Part shown: one piece after another, positions 35,313 to 48,487 of the stretch
Layout: each line of letters begins with the position of its first letter
Numbering within the stretch: the stretch's first letter is position 1
NCBI GenBank assembly: GCA_914767715.1
Contig: OU612072.1
Coordinates: forward strand, 26,288,001 to 26,352,000
Reading direction: 5' to 3'
DNA: 64,000 bases
Source: Membranipora membranacea
Taxonomy: Eukaryota > Bryozoa > Gymnolaemata > Cheilostomatida > Membraniporidae
The notes under the pieces: generated by a model
What the model saw: only the letters and a program-made list of their open reading frames with translations
Databases searched by the model: none
Told to the model about the DNA's origin: nothing
Program-made: the position numbers and the translations under genes

Positions 35313-38080
35313 TTGGATTCATAGTGTGCTATCTATAAACAAGTGAAATCAGATATATTGGGAGACCAGGCTGTCCTACTGCGATGGCTAAATGGTAGAA
35401 CTCGGGAATGCGCCAATATTGCTCATTTATGATTAATGTGATCATTCTAACATTAACAGGCAGGAATGTTTTGCCAAATTGGGAGTTTAATGGTTATCCT
35501 GTTTCAATACACATTTGACGCCAGAACAAAAGCACATTCCAATAGATAACCTGGGAAAATTGTAGTGGGCCTGACAAACTACCATTTTCCTCCCAGGTGG
35601 GCAAAGATCATCCGTTCTTGATTAACTTTCTATTGTCGCCCTGTTGACTTTATTGTTGCCGATTATTTTGCAATGAGCGTTTACTTTTCTGTTCCGTGTC
35701 TAAATTTAATTGAAAATTTGGGAGGTAAACTAATAATGATTGATGGCTTCATTCATAATCGAAGTTCAAATGTTTGGAACTCATTGACTTTGTCGCAAAA
35801 CTTTGGGACTAATGCCAGAAAATGGAAAACCTTGGTGGCTAAGCCCAACATCATCAATTTGGTACAAGCAGTTTCTCCAAGAGATTTTCAGATACCATAC
35901 CATTTTCAAGAGTTAACCAAGGAATCATCTATGATTAATTTTCCGCACACAACTTGAAGGTGGCATATTTAATTGCTTCCACCGCTCAAGCAATTGGTGT
36001 TCTAAAATGCAAATTAAAGTTCTTCTACATGTATCAACATTATGCATGTGCCTGAAATCTTCATCTCTACAACTAAATGTTTAGTCATACGAACCAAGAT
36101 GAGGTATGTGGGGGCAGACAGTTTGGTAATCAGTTAGAACCCGCCTGTTATCGAGCTACACACTTCCAGATCACCAAAATAACTCTGAACCCTCAATGCA
36201 ATACTTTCAATTAATTGCTAACTATAAATGTGAATACTTTCAGATATTGAGGACGATATTAACATGGATAATTCCATTTATTTGCAGATTTATTGTCAAT
36301 TCCTGCTTTGGTCATCAATCAAATTGAATCCATTCAGATACATGTGAACATAATTTTTTGCATTACTCATCAATGTCAAATGTACTTCTGAGGGAGGTTG
36401 CATAAATCTTCCTGGGGAAATAATTGGCAAATTCATCAACATACAATTTGATTTAACTATCAATACAGATTCGGCTTCTTCACAACCTCCATACATTGAC
36501 TTAAGGCTGGTACATATTGTCACAGACAGCTTTCCCTTCAACAAAGAGAACATGAATGGAACAGTAATGAAAAAGTGTGACGCTGACAAACTTTTCAGAT
36601 ACTGGCCGAGCCTCATTTTATGTCTGGGTATTATGAGAACATGGGATGAATTAGGATTATCTTGGACAATGCTAGCTAACTAACCCAGGCATAACCTAGT
36701 TGCCACTCCTGGATAAGTTTTCCTGTGTGAACATAAGGCTAGGATAATATTGGACCAGCATCTGGGATGGCTACCCAATGTAATCATAAACAAACAAATC
36801 TTTGGCAGTGTGTAACAAAGCAGCTATCAATGCATGTGTTACAGTAGTACTGGGTTATCAACTAGCTAATACAGAAGACCTGGTATCAAGTTCAAGGCTT
36901 CCATCATCATACTACTCAATGATTGAGTAAAAGTGATACAGTGCACAAGCCAACCTTATCTGAAATCTAAAGTAATAACCTTGATCATCTTGGTGACAAC
37001 CTGTGCACAAAGCATGTGAAACATAGATTTGTGTGCAATATACATATACGTTTATTGTCAATCTACAATCATATTTAGGAATGTTTTTCATGCAGTGACA
37101 GAACAAAAAAAAAACTTAAGCAGAGAGAAAAAGAAAAAATACACAATTAATACAAATTATTAGGATCTAAAGTGCTTTGATTGTTTAAAATGAGTAAGTT
37201 TGGTTGCTGAGCGTATCTGAATTGGTAAAGAGTTAAAAGTTGTAGTGATTGCGATATATGCGGATGCCGTATATCATATGGCAGACATACTGGAAATAAA
37301 ATTTACGAGATTATTTACTATCTAGGAATGCCCCGCATCTCTGGAATAATGCCAAACTTTTGTTTGTTTTGGTGCAAAACTGGTCTACATGATCATCCCA
37401 TGTCAATGAGTCATTCAAAGTAAAACCAAAGAGTTTGGTATTGACATTTAGATTAAGTTTTGAATGGTCAATATTTATTATCAAGGGATCGGACAAGCAA
37501 AAAGTAAATAATTTTTTATGTTTAATAAAATCCTATTATTCCTACACCAACTTTCTATCAAGTGAAGATCAGTATCACATAAATCATTTACTGTATCAAA
37601 GTTGCCAGATTTTGGTACGAAAACTGTATCATCAGTGTAGGCAAATATTAACATTCCACTCATTTTACCAACTGCCTTTGGGAAATCCTCTCAATATTTC
37701 TTATAACTATTGTTTCTGTAGTTGCGAGAAATAGATATGTTATCGTTGGCCTTGTTTAGTAAGCTGGTACAATTGGCACAATTTTCATTCCCTGTTCATA
37801 TGATGTTAAACTAAACTAAACAGAACTAAATGGAACCTGATCTGCATAGGAAAAAGCAATGGAGGTTGCAACAGCTGTGCCGACAGGTTCGATATGGCAA
37901 CATCGCAACGTTATGGACATAGCCTTAACTGAATGGGCTGAAAGAACTAAATGAAAATAGCAGCAATAACCAAACCAAAATTTTAAAAACCTGACTGTGC
38001 CAGACAACAAAGAGGTTCACTGTTGTAAATGGTTCTCTATGCTACTCAGTACTCACTTATCTATCGGTTAAGAAGAAATT
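35313..38080 (+). repeat. Direct duplication D, copy 1
   Basis: Begins with an ATAGTGTGCTATCTA motif and is co-linear with 38,293-40,325. Matching blocks: 35,320-35,540 with 38,300-38,520; 36,240-36,620 with 39,150-39,520; 37,800-38,050 with 40,030-40,290. It contains a LINE fragment at about 37,100-37,790 that is absent from copy 2. Several open frames of 60-106 codons occur, but none stays open in copy 2, so I call no gene. Confidence 0.7.
37311..37735 (-). mobile_element. LINE reverse transcriptase fragment (catalytic palm, frameshifted)
   Basis: The - strand encodes DFPKAVGKMSGMLIFAYTDDTVFVPK, where YADD has become YTDD, then LIESWCRNNRILLNI. After a frameshift near 37,490 it continues NTKLFGFTLNDSLTWDDHV and KTNKSLALF. 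These are the late RT palm and thumb motifs of a non-LTR element. The remaining sequence down to about 37,100 is probably its 3' UTR. It sits inside duplication copy 1 only. Confidence 0.8.
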
Positions 38081-38292
38081 GGGATTTGGTAACTGGAAAC
38101 CACGTAAGTTTTCGAGAAATTTGGAAAGGGAAGTTGCATGACAACTATTCTCACAAACCTTGTGTCACTAACGGTATCATCGACAGGGCTCCCTCATTGT
38201 AAAACATATATTGTTGGCATCATCTCATTAAAATACTGGATGCCCTTTACTGATATTTTTGGCGGCTTACACAGAGGTCAGTGATACTTTAT

Positions 38293-40325
38293 TTTGATAC
38301 ATAGTGTGCTATCTACTGACAAGGGGAATCAGATATATTGGGAGACCAGGATAACCTAATTTAGTGGCATACTTGGGTGCTACAATTTGGGAATGCACCA
38401 ATTTTTATTTTTCAATGATGAATAATGTGATCATTCTAACATTAACAGGCAGAAATGTTTTGCCAAATTGAGAGTTCAATGGTTATCCTGTTCCAACAGG
38501 AAACACAGTCGGCGCCAGAACTTTAGGTATCATAACTGAAAAATCAACACATGCCAAGGAGCAGACTGGGAAAATTGTAATTGACAACTATTATATTGTC
38601 TGGGGCAGACAATGAACATTCGCATCATTGGCACAAGACTTTGTATTTGCCGGATGATTTTCCAATTAACGTTTAGATTTCTGTTTTTTATCTATGTATT
38701 GTTGAAAAGTTGTGAGGCATACTCATAATGAGCCAAATTTTTTGTAGGACCAGTGCCTACAAATGACCTACTTTGGTGGCTTAGCCCAACATCATCGATT
38801 TGGTACTCTCCATGAGATTTGTGGTTATATTACCATTTACCTACATGGATAATTTTCCACTCAAGCAATGTGTATTCTAAAACGCAAATTAGAGTTTTCT
38901 CCTGATAGGAACTCAATGTATGTAGAAGCATTATTGAGGTGCCTGAAATCTCTATCTCCACAACTTAATTTTTGTCATACAAACCAACGTAAGGTATGTT
39001 AAGGCAGAGAGTTTGATAATCAATTTGGCCCTCCCATGAATTGGAGCCTCCAACCCGCCATATCGACAAAGTGACTCTGAATCATCAATGTAGTACTTTC
39101 ATGAAGTGTTGGTATGAGCTTTCAGTTAACTGCTAGCTATATATGTGAATATTTGTAGATATTGAGGAAGATATTAACATGGAAACTTTCATTTATTTTC
39201 AGATTGATTGCCAATTACTCTTTTGGTAATCAATCAAATGAAATCCATTCAGATACAAGTTTCTTACTCATCAATGTCATATGTACTTCTGAGGGACATT
39301 GCATAAATTTTGTTGGGGAACTAATTGACAAACTCATAAGTGTAAAATTTAATTCACCTATGCAATTCCTATATAATCAATACGGCTTGTGCTTCTTCAT
39401 TACCTCTATACAGTGACCTGACGATGGTACATATTGCCCGCGACAGCCTTCCCAGATAGCCCTCCCGGTCAATAGGAACATGACTGGAACAGTAGTAAGA
39501 GAGTGTGACCAATCCTGGGTATTATGAGAACACCAAATGATATGAGATGATGTCGGACCATCTTGGACAATACTAGCCGATGTGAAGGCAAACCATGTTA
39601 TCCAACCACTATCCCAGTCACAACCTAGTTGCCATTCATGGATTAGTTGAGCATAAGACTGGGACAATCTTGAATCAGCATCAGGGATGGCAACGCAATG
39701 TTATATTGGACAAACAAATTGTTGGCAGTATGTAACAAACGAGCTATCCAACAGCATTCATTACAGTTACTGGCTACTTACATGGCTAGTGGCTTTTAAT
39801 TACAGTCGAATATGCTATCAAGTTCATCTAGGATTTCCATCATCATATTGGTTTTGCCTGATTCTGTGCTCAATGTTTAAATACCATTGATACAAAGTGT
39901 AGGCTAATCCTTAGCCAAAACCTAAAGTACTAACCTTGATAGTTTTACAAAATCATGCAAATCGGCAGTTTTAACAAAATATTGCATCTCATCTTGAAAT
40001 ATTCATCGGCGACCTCCTGTGTGTCATGTTTTATTTAACAGAACTAAACAGGACCTGATCCAGACACAAAAAAGGCAAGGGAAGTTGCAACTGCTGTACC
40101 AAGAAGATCCATATCCATACATGGCAAAGTTTCAGACATAAACTCCATTTAATTGGCTGAATCAATTAAATAAAGATAGCAGCAATGACACAACCAAAAC
40201 TTCAGAAACTGACAGTACCCGACCACAAAGAAGTTCACTGTTGTACCTGGCTGTCTATGTTTGTGTTTGCTATGCTACTCAGAATTCTCTAAAGAACAAA
40301 ATTGGGTTTAGGCCACTGGGACCCA
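38293..40325 (+). repeat. Direct duplication D, copy 2
   Basis: Homologous to 35,313-38,080 in the same order and orientation, lacking the LINE insertion. No coding region is supported; frames open in copy 1 carry stops here. Confidence 0.7.
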
Positions 40326-40625
40326 CTAAACTCTTGTGAGAAATTTGGAAAGGAAAGAAGAAAGGACAATTAATTTTCGTTTCGCTGCCATAAAAGCGAT
40401 TTTTGTTCAATGTCCTTTTTAGATTTGGTTAGCAGAGGATTTCATATTTGTGCGAGGGAAACCCTACAAAGACCTAGATAACCCGCTGCATCCTTAGCTT
40501 CAGTATGCTAGCACCATGAAACAGATCAGATGAAGAGGCAGTCCAATATGATACCGATTTTCTTCAATACTGAGTCTAAGTTGTCATCGCGGAGAAGGTT
40601 ACCCCTCTAGAGTGCAGGTACAGGG

Positions 40626-40705
40626 ACCCATGGTACTCAAGCCGCACCCTATACCGGCTACTCTTAAGAGTAGCCGGTATAGGATGCGGCTTGAGAACCA
40701 AGGGT
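40626..40705. repeat. 80-bp near-perfect palindrome without spacer
   Basis: Two 40-nt arms meet at CTCTT/AAGAG (centre between 40,665 and 40,666). The inner 30 nt of each arm differ at one position, the outer 10 at two. Arms contain CAAGCCGCA and ATACCGGCTACT. It is far less AT-rich than the surrounding DNA. It could form a cruciform or a transcript hairpin; no flanking gene explains it. Confidence 0.9.
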
Positions 40706-40799
40706 AATTACTATCGAAGAGGCAGAGGGGGATATTTTTACTGCATGTGGGGTGTGCAAACACACATTGGATTTCTGGTATTTTTAGTCCCGTTCCGCA

Positions 40800-40925
40800 A
40801 GAACCTGGTTAGGATGAATGGCACGCCACTACCAAATCGGAAATGACTGCCGGCGCCGGGAATTAAGCCTGGGCCTCTCAGAGCACAAGTCCACACCCTC
40901 AATCATTGAACCACGCCTGAATCTA
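40800..40925 (-). mobile_element. tRNA-derived SINE fragment, family S3
   Basis: The - strand has GCGTGGTTCAATGATTGAG, GACTTGTG, then AGGCCCAGGCTTAATTCCC and GGCGCCGGC, a tRNA-like A-box/B-box layout. It is similar to the fragment near 8,390-8,510. The 40,325-40,625 and 40,930-41,860 flanks hold no gene I can support. Confidence 0.5.
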
Positions 40926-41863
40926 ATTCTCTCTGATTTTTTTCAGGAGCGGCAGTTGGCATCATGGAACTTTAGTGTAACCGAACTGCATTAAAATACT
41001 TGTGTTGAATCAGAAGCCCATTATAATCACTGTTGCGGTAATGTAATTGATGTACTGAAAACGATTTACAGTTTTATTGGCATTCTTTCATGCACAACAA
41101 AAATTTTGTACTTTGTGGAAGACAGTTTCATTATATTTAATGTCATTGCCTGAAGTTATACCTGCACACTTCAAGTCCCACTTCCATCTGTAATTTGTTT
41201 CGTCCCGCTAGCCATATATTATCGTGTATTTCTCAAATTCAAAAGCTTGTGGAAGAGATTAATAGACTAACCTTAAATGATCAATGGGAATATTGTCAAT
41301 TTCTATTTTTGTTCATCAATCACTGAATCAAATTCAGCAAGCCATGAATGTAATTTTAGCTTTGTCAAGATTGTACTATTAAATAAATTTCTGAAGATAT
41401 CCGGGGCAGAAAACCTAACGAACACGTCAATTAAGTTTTATGGACAAACTAATCACACAAAATACTCCACACTTATTATGACGGGAGGGTGAGCAAAAGT
41501 CCGAACCATCACCAGGAGGGGTTCTGTAAGTCTTTTATTTGGCATTAAAGGTATATAATTAGCGGAAATAGAAACCCATGTGGAGATGATTCTGACACGG
41601 ATAAACCAATTCAGGCAACTGTATATGGCTTTCTAGAGGACGCAGTGCCTCCCCTAGAACTACGGGGCTGTAATCAAATGATTTCGATTAGATAGATACT
41701 GATCATAGACAAGGAAATGTTGAGTGATTCGACGCTGGCTGTCTTGGTTTATGGTGCTGTCTAATTAGGCCTTCACAATAATCAGGTCTTGTTGTATAGA
41801 AATGTTTCACCACATCAATGTATTCAAGATCACATTCTAAACAGTTGAAGTGATTCTACACTT

Positions 41864-42341
41864 CATAGATTAACACACATCATCACTGTTGCCAAATAGT
41901 ATATCAAACATAGCGGCTTGACTTGGTCTTAAACACTTTGAACTGCTATTTCCATTTCCGAAAGTCAATTGTACTTTGCTAATAAACTTGGCGACAGAGC
42001 CTATTCTGCAAAATATAACATGGCAAACAGAAATCAATTTACTTTTGGCTTCCACAGGCCTGACATTCTTGTTAAAAGCTTATATTGGCCGGGCTATACT
42101 GCATAGATTAACACACATCGTCACTGTTGCCAAACAGTATATCAAACAATACGGCTTGACTTGGTCGGAATCACTTTGAACTGCTATTTCCATTTCCGTA
42201 AGTCAATTGGACTTTGCCAATAAACTTGGCAACAGAGCCTATTCTACAAAAAATAACATGGCAAACAGAACTCAATTTACTTTTTGCTTTCAGAGGCCTG
42301 ACATTCTCGTTAAAAGCTAATATTGCCTGAGTTTTACTGCA
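41864..42341 (+). repeat. 238-bp tandem duplication (two copies)
   Basis: Copy 1 is 41,864-42,101, copy 2 42,102 to about 42,341. Both begin CATAGATTAACACACATC and end near ATACTGCAT or TTACTGCAT. They differ by about one base in ten with almost no indels. No conserved open frame. Confidence 0.85.
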
Positions 42342-43340
42342 TTCCTACCACATGGCTGAAATATCTTTTACCTGAAAACTTGAATTTTTGAGGTTCAGGT
42401 TCCCCCATGATCTTGAGCTCAAGTTAGTTCTATATGTTCTCCATTCTGACAAACTATTCAAATTTGATTTTTTATCCATGATTTGCATACTTCTTATTGA
42501 GATTATGAGTTGACGTTTATGTGCTATACATTCAAACGAGGTAATTTCAGTCACTCTGGTTGACAATCAATGGATATATCATCCCACTGCATCAGGGCAC
42601 AACAAGCCATTGACCACCATAGACCACAATGGGCATACATTTCAAAACCAGTAGAATCATCATTCATGAGTGGGCTATACTCATACTCTCATATGAATCC
42701 TCAGTGTCTGGACTCTAAAGCTAAAGCTGGCTGATTTCAGACTCTGGCTGTGACATCAGCTGCCACTATTTGACTTCACCCAGATTTCATCTTCACTAGA
42801 AATTGTTGCGGGATATAACTGTAATGATTGATCGCTGGATCTGCAAGTCCATTGAAACTCAGTTCTTATTCCCATATATATAATATTGAAAACATGGCGA
42901 TGCAAATTTGAGGTATCATGGATATCGTTGGGACCTAATTTTCCAAGCATATTAATAATTGAGGAACCAATCAATAATATTCAACTGTTCGTATTGCATA
43001 CTTCAATTTGGATAAATAGACTATATGGCAACTTCCAGAACATTCCAACAAGCTAATCATGAAAAGTTTTCTAGTTAGGGCAATCCTCTAAATGTCAATC
43101 AAAACTCCCTTTCATATTCATAGTCAAATGTGCATTTGAGAGTTTTTGTATTATCAGGCAGGCAGGCAGGCAGACCGGCCCTAAATGTGGTAAATAAAAG
43201 TTGACAAACCAATCAATAATAACTAAAAGAGGCGACATTTCTCCCTTGAATGATTGATTGCTTGTAATTGAGATACATTTTATTGATGCCTAAAAAATAA
43301 TTGGAAACCGATTGTATGAAATTTATTGCTTTCATTTAGG
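42342..43340. other. Flank of gene C, no gene seen
   Basis: AT-rich, with a short GGCA tetranucleotide repeat near 43,157-43,176. Nothing coding is supported. Confidence 0.5.
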
Positions 43341-43347
43341 TATATAA
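43341..43347 (+). promoter_or_regulatory. TATA box of gene C
   Basis: TATATAAGGCC lies 63 nt upstream of the gene C start codon. The leader (CATTCAATGTTTGGATACAC) is a diverged form of the A-gene leader. Confidence 0.7.
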
Positions 43348-43403
43348 GGCCTGACTGTGGAGGGTAACAGTCATTCAATGTTTGGATACACACGGAAACT
43401 AGA

Positions 43404-44049
43404 ATGGGTGAGAAATTTCATATAATAGAACATGTTGTCAATAACTGCAAACTGTATGTATTAAGAAGTAGCACTAGCAGGGAAACCCTTATAATTGCGA
43501 TTGTAATATTTAGTTACAGTTAATGGCAAGTTGTATTTTTTTAGCTATAACAAGGATTGCTGTTTTGACAATTGTCGCTTTGGCGTGTGTCACTGTCACG
43601 CGTGGACAATTTGGATTCAGTTTCAACCGGGTCAACAATGGATTCGGAGTCGGATCTCAGCAGATTTCTTTAACTTCACAACCTCGAAATGTGCTCCCAT
43701 TGGGAAGTTCTATCTTCAGCAGACCTTCTATCTTCAGCACCGCATTTAGAAGTCCCTTGGGCTTCAATCGCTTTGGAAGCCGCATTGGACGTAAGTAAAC
43801 CATAAAGAGAATAAATAATCTCAATTTATTCCCACAATTTCCACCCTACAATTGTCACTTTCATTGGTTGAGTCAAGAAACTGTTTGTATTCATCACATT
43901 CTCAATTCAAACCATGAAACTCGATTAATCGAAGACATGGATATGTAATCTGTAACCCAAATTAATCTCATCATTCTATTTCAGGTACAAGCTTTAGATC
44001 ACGCTTTGGACTCAATTCTGGGCTCAACCAGAGGCTGCTCCTCGGCTAA
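43404..44049 (+). CDS. Secreted Phe/Ser/Arg/Gly-rich protein C
   Basis: Exons 43404-43407, 43545-43790 and 43985-44049 give 104 aa. Exon 1 supplies ATGG before GTGAGA; exon 2 follows TTTTTTTTAG and starts CT-ATA-ACA-AGG. Both introns are phase 1. The signal peptide (MAITRIAVLTIVALACVTVT, cleavage probably before Gln23) is clearly related to those of the A and T genes, with Ala15-Cys16-Val17 kept. The mature chain is basic, rich in Phe, Ser, Arg, Gly and Asn, with FGFSFNRV, SIFSRPSIFS, GFNRFGSRIGR and SFRSRFGLNS; it is Tyr-free and Cys-free, unlike A. The AATAAA signal is at 44,244-44,249. An ATG at 43,523 inside the intron would give an alternative frame, but the splice model fits the neighbours better. 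Family unknown. Confidence 0.8.
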
Positions 44050-44289
44050 ATGGACAGCGGTTCTATATCCCAACAGATCCAAACTGGGACTATACGCGCC
44101 ACTGATTAATGTACAAACATCATGAGGCCATAAGAGTATGAGAATTTAGATTATATTTTTGTTACCCATTCATTTCGTTCATGTCATTATTTGTTGTAAT
44201 ATGTTTCCTTTAAAAGATAATTACCATAATTATATAAATATTCAATAAAACACCAAATAACACCAAAGTGTTATCTAATTCAATCCGAT

Positions 44290-47200
44290 CCCATTATCCA
44301 TTTGTAATTATCGATTATGCGCCCAGTCTTAAGACCATGTATCTAATTTCACTCATTCAAATCAACTCCCCACGCTACATACTGAGAGAATAGAACTTCT
44401 GGTTACAAATCTAAACACCAATATCGATCAAAGCAGCAGAAGGTTAAAATGGCAATGGTTTTCACATATACACCCCAAAGCAACATCAATTGCTAAGGGT
44501 TTGCATGTGTGGAGAAAATTCGATTTTCGGGTATAGCAAATATAGAAATGCATCCCCAAGAGTTCCTCACTCACAAGTGTTTCCCACCTTACTAACATTG
44601 GAGCTTGTAGATTTGTCCACACATATTAGTTAGTTGTAGCCAATTATGTGAGAAGGATTATAATAATCATTCATCTAACTATTGATGGCCAGTTGAAATT
44701 TCCAGGATGTAAATTTTTCAGTTTAACATGACTGTGTCTGCCAATCATATTGAGACTCATGATAGGGTAGATACAACATACAGTGGTGCGCGTACCACTG
44801 CAAAACACACAGATCTTCAGCTGCAAACATTGAGTCAAGCGCTGTTTCGAGGCCTTCTCTAGTAAAACCTCCTCATGGCAGGCCCCAGCAGCATGAAGCC
44901 ACCCCTGTGTGTTGATGAGCATCTCAATCAATCTCATCGATCCCTCAGTGCATTTTGTGAGTTTTGGTGGTTTGACATAATTGGTGTGTTTACGCTGTTG
45001 CGCAACCAGGGAGGCAGCCAACTCGTCATTGATTCAGTACAACAATGTTCGGCCCATCACTCTCATGCTTATACTCTAAGCCAAACCAGTGCAGGGAGGT
45101 TTGCTTTCCATCAACTCACCGGCGCAACATCGCTAATCGTCAAGGCACCCGCCCCTTGTGCCATTGTTCACTACTCAAATTCACCACATTGAGCATAGTA
45201 CAACTCTACACAAATCAGAGAGATGATAAAATGTGATATGATTAATAAGTATACCAGTCATGTCATACAATAAGATTTGTAACGATCAATATGATTTTAT
45301 CCACAATAGAGAATAGTCAAGGTTCTAAGGCTAAGGTTTAAGTGATATATGGCTGCTTCAGAAAATAATTGTTTTCCTCATAGTCAACTATCCTTTGAAG
45401 GCGATTATAAAGCAGTTATGTAACTTATCAAGTAGACACCTGGTCTTACTGATATGGATTGATTGTTGAATTTAGGCAACTGTATGAACTCACAACCCTG
45501 ATTGGAGTAAGGACAGCTGCTGAATCACAAATATCTGCAGTTTTTGCATTGTTCCGTTTTGAAATCTTGCCACCCAAAACTCTTGGAAAATAATGAAAAT
45601 TTAACAGCTCTTTTAATACTAAGAATAACCCTAAAGCACCAATAACTATATTGACTCACCTGTCCCGTCCGTGGATAGTGTCACATGGCTCTAGCACAAT
45701 ATTGCTCTGTTGTCTTATGTGACCAATGAGATTCTCTACCCAAGCAGAAATATCCAAGGTCACTTTCAACTATCATTTAACTGCGGAAAATACATGTCCC
45801 GTGTCCCGAATACTGATGGTAAAGTAGGGAAGCAATTCCCATTTAAAACATTCGGCTCAGGGAGTAATTTATAACAACACCAACACCAAATATTTGGCGA
45901 GGAAAAGGGCGCCAACATTTTTGTGAATACCTTTTCACCTAAGTGGTGACCACTTGACTGTAAGTCACCGTCAGTCTGTTACTTTAACACTTGGGTATAA
46001 GACTCAAATGGTGCGACAATGATGCTCCCGACAGCCTATCTACATCTATACTAAAACATATCTGAGTGAAGACTCGAAGCATGGTGATCGGGAGCCCGGT
46101 TGGATTTTCAATACTCTGACCGTCATAGTAACTTCATATGAGGCAAAGCGATGACATGATGGTGAATGAACTTTTCACATCAGCATGTATAATGTGGGTG
46201 AGCAAATCAGCACCCCAGACAAGACTATGAATGAAATTAATAGAAACCAGTCTTTTGGGACTGTGCTGATGTTTGAGATGCCACCAAGACAAGGACGTCA
46301 AACTCCGAAATATACAACATATTCAATCAGATGTTTTGTTCATTTTCAGAGGGCACTAATGTCTTCTACTGTTTGTACCAGCTAGTTTGAAAATTTTGGT
46401 TCATTGAACAGAAAGGGGTTTGTGCAAGGAAACAGTGAGAAGATTACAGGCTTTCCTACCATAGAAGCTGCACTGTAGACCAAGTATGGGCTGTACCGCT
46501 GAGAGCTAGTATCTGTGATCGCAACACAGGAAGTTTTTGATGTTGAATGTTGACTGGTGTCTGAATATCGAGGTTTGTTGTTTTGTGCTACCCGAAATGA
46601 ATTACAAAGTAAACGGAAAATCTGTTTTGGGAATATAAGATACAAAGTCAGGATAAAATTTAAACAAACTTAAAATTTGTAATACATAAATTGGTTTGTC
46701 TTCTATTCAAGAAACATAGTTAGGGGGTTCAAGTTTCAGTCCGATGTGGGTGGTAGTCTACCATTGAGGTTGTTGTCTGTAGTGTGATTCTAGGTTGTTT
46801 GATTCACATGAGTTGAGGTGAGGCAATGTTACATGGGTCTTAACAGTAATTTTCTCCAAGGTACATAATGGTTGATGGAGGTAAACTAGATGGTAAGTTA
46901 TATTGATATCAAATTGCCTAGGAGGCAAACTTCATTGACACTGGGCCATCTATATTTAACAGGTTGAGGAGGAGATTGACAATCTTGCTTATGATGATTG
47001 ATAGTCGGAAATCAAAATTCCATTGTGGTGCTTATAAGAACCCATACAGCCCATAATTCAACAGTAGGTAAATCGGTCGTTGAGTTTGACAATAATTTGC
47101 CATGTCAGGAAGTGACTAAATAAACCGTGGGTGTTGTGACAGTGATTCAATCACTTTAATCAGTCAATTGGCGATTAAAGGTAATCAGAGGTTTCAAGTG

Positions 47201-47325
47201 TAATAAGTCAATTCTTCAGCAGGACATTGCAGAGGTTGTATTTTATGTTATTTTTGTAAAAAATTCCTGATTGTGATTACTCGATCCCTTGAAATTAATG
47301 TAAACCTTCTAGTTCTAATTCTTGT
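44290..47325. other. No supported gene; one less AT-rich patch near 44,670-45,190
   Basis: The patch 44,671-45,190 is less AT-rich than its surroundings and open for 105-116 codons on both strands; the - strand frame contains LTKCTEGSMRLIEMLINTQG and several Cys. I recognise no domain and see no splice context. It may be part of a decayed transposon. The rest up to 47,325 holds dispersed repeats such as the one near 46,970-47,070 (related to 54,240 and 61,090) and no gene. Confidence 0.35.
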
Positions 47326-47332
47326 GTTGAAT

Positions 47333-47733
47333 CACAAAGTAAGGATATACAGAGGGGGCACTTCAATGATCGTTATAGTGCCTGCGGTTTTTATCTACTG
47401 GGAGAAATTCATCAGTCTGGCCACCTCCCAATTTCAGAATATACATAAGTTACAATGGAGTTTTGTCATGCAGACATAGCCACCTTTGATAGGTCATAAT
47501 TCATTCTGTATTTCTGAAATTTCCAATCTTCTAGCAGTACACCATATTGTTGTAATTTTTTGCTAGGTTACATAGGCTATGAGTAATACAAGTTTTTAAA
47601 ATCAGTTTTATCATATAGATTTACATGGGGCTTAGGTCAATGCACGGACATTTCCTAATTTTGATGACCAGCCGTCTATCAATTGTCACATGTAAATCTA
47701 TATGAGAAAACTATGACTAATCCTTACTATGTG
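47333..47733 (+). mobile_element. Internally deleted copy of the palindromic MITE
   Basis: Begins CACAAAGTAAGGATATACAG and ends CCTTACTATGTG, related to the ends of the 705-bp element. It lacks most of the right arm. It is flanked by the 7-nt direct repeat GTTGAAT (47,326-47,332 and 47,734-47,740), which I read as a target-site duplication. Confidence 0.85.
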
Positions 47734-48487
47734 GTTGAATAAAGAAAAATATACAACTTGTACTGCCAAAATTCTAGGCATCATATTCTCAGAGTCCTGA
47801 TTATACCCTATACGCATGTTCAATAAAACAGGGAAAGAGAATAAGAGATTTTCTAGGTTGTCTTTTAGTGTGAGATTCATCATCACATATAACACAAGGG
47901 AACACTAACTGCAGCTGTGGCTGCTGACTAACTAAATGCTGTGCATAACATCAAAACTGTTTTTTTTAAAACACTGTTCTTATTCTGGCCTGAGTATGTT
48001 CTTGGCATTTTGTGACATAAAAAGCACTCAGGACCTATTCAATGGATCGTATGTTTTTGGATTATATTTCTTCAATCTGTTTTTCATGCTATGGCTGCCC
48101 ATCCCTTCTTAATAGAGGAAAATATTGCCTAACCATTTGGGGTCATAGGGGAGAACTGATCATCTCCGCAATATCTCTTTAGACCTCGCCTTGTTTATGT
48201 TGACGTGAGCAATGAAGAATTTGTTGGCAACTGTAATGCACAACATTTCGGTATTCAATGACTTCCAAATATTGTGGTTTGATTTTTCATGCTATAAGTA
48301 ATGTATTATTTTAAAATGACGAGGAAAAAAATTTAGGTTATTACAAGATAAACAATCGACAAACCTAAACAAATTCAACAAATTCAACATAGATAATAAT
48401 TATATAAAATAGGTTCTTTCTTTTCTATTCAAGAAGAGTCGCTTCGAAATCAAGTTCAAATCCGGTGCAGGTGTTGCAAATATTTAG

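Noticed and set aside
43523-43798. 91-codon frame starting at an ATG upstream of gene C exon 2
   Set aside because: The ATG lies in the intron before the acceptor TTTTTTTTAG; the spliced ATGG-exon model matches all neighbouring genes.
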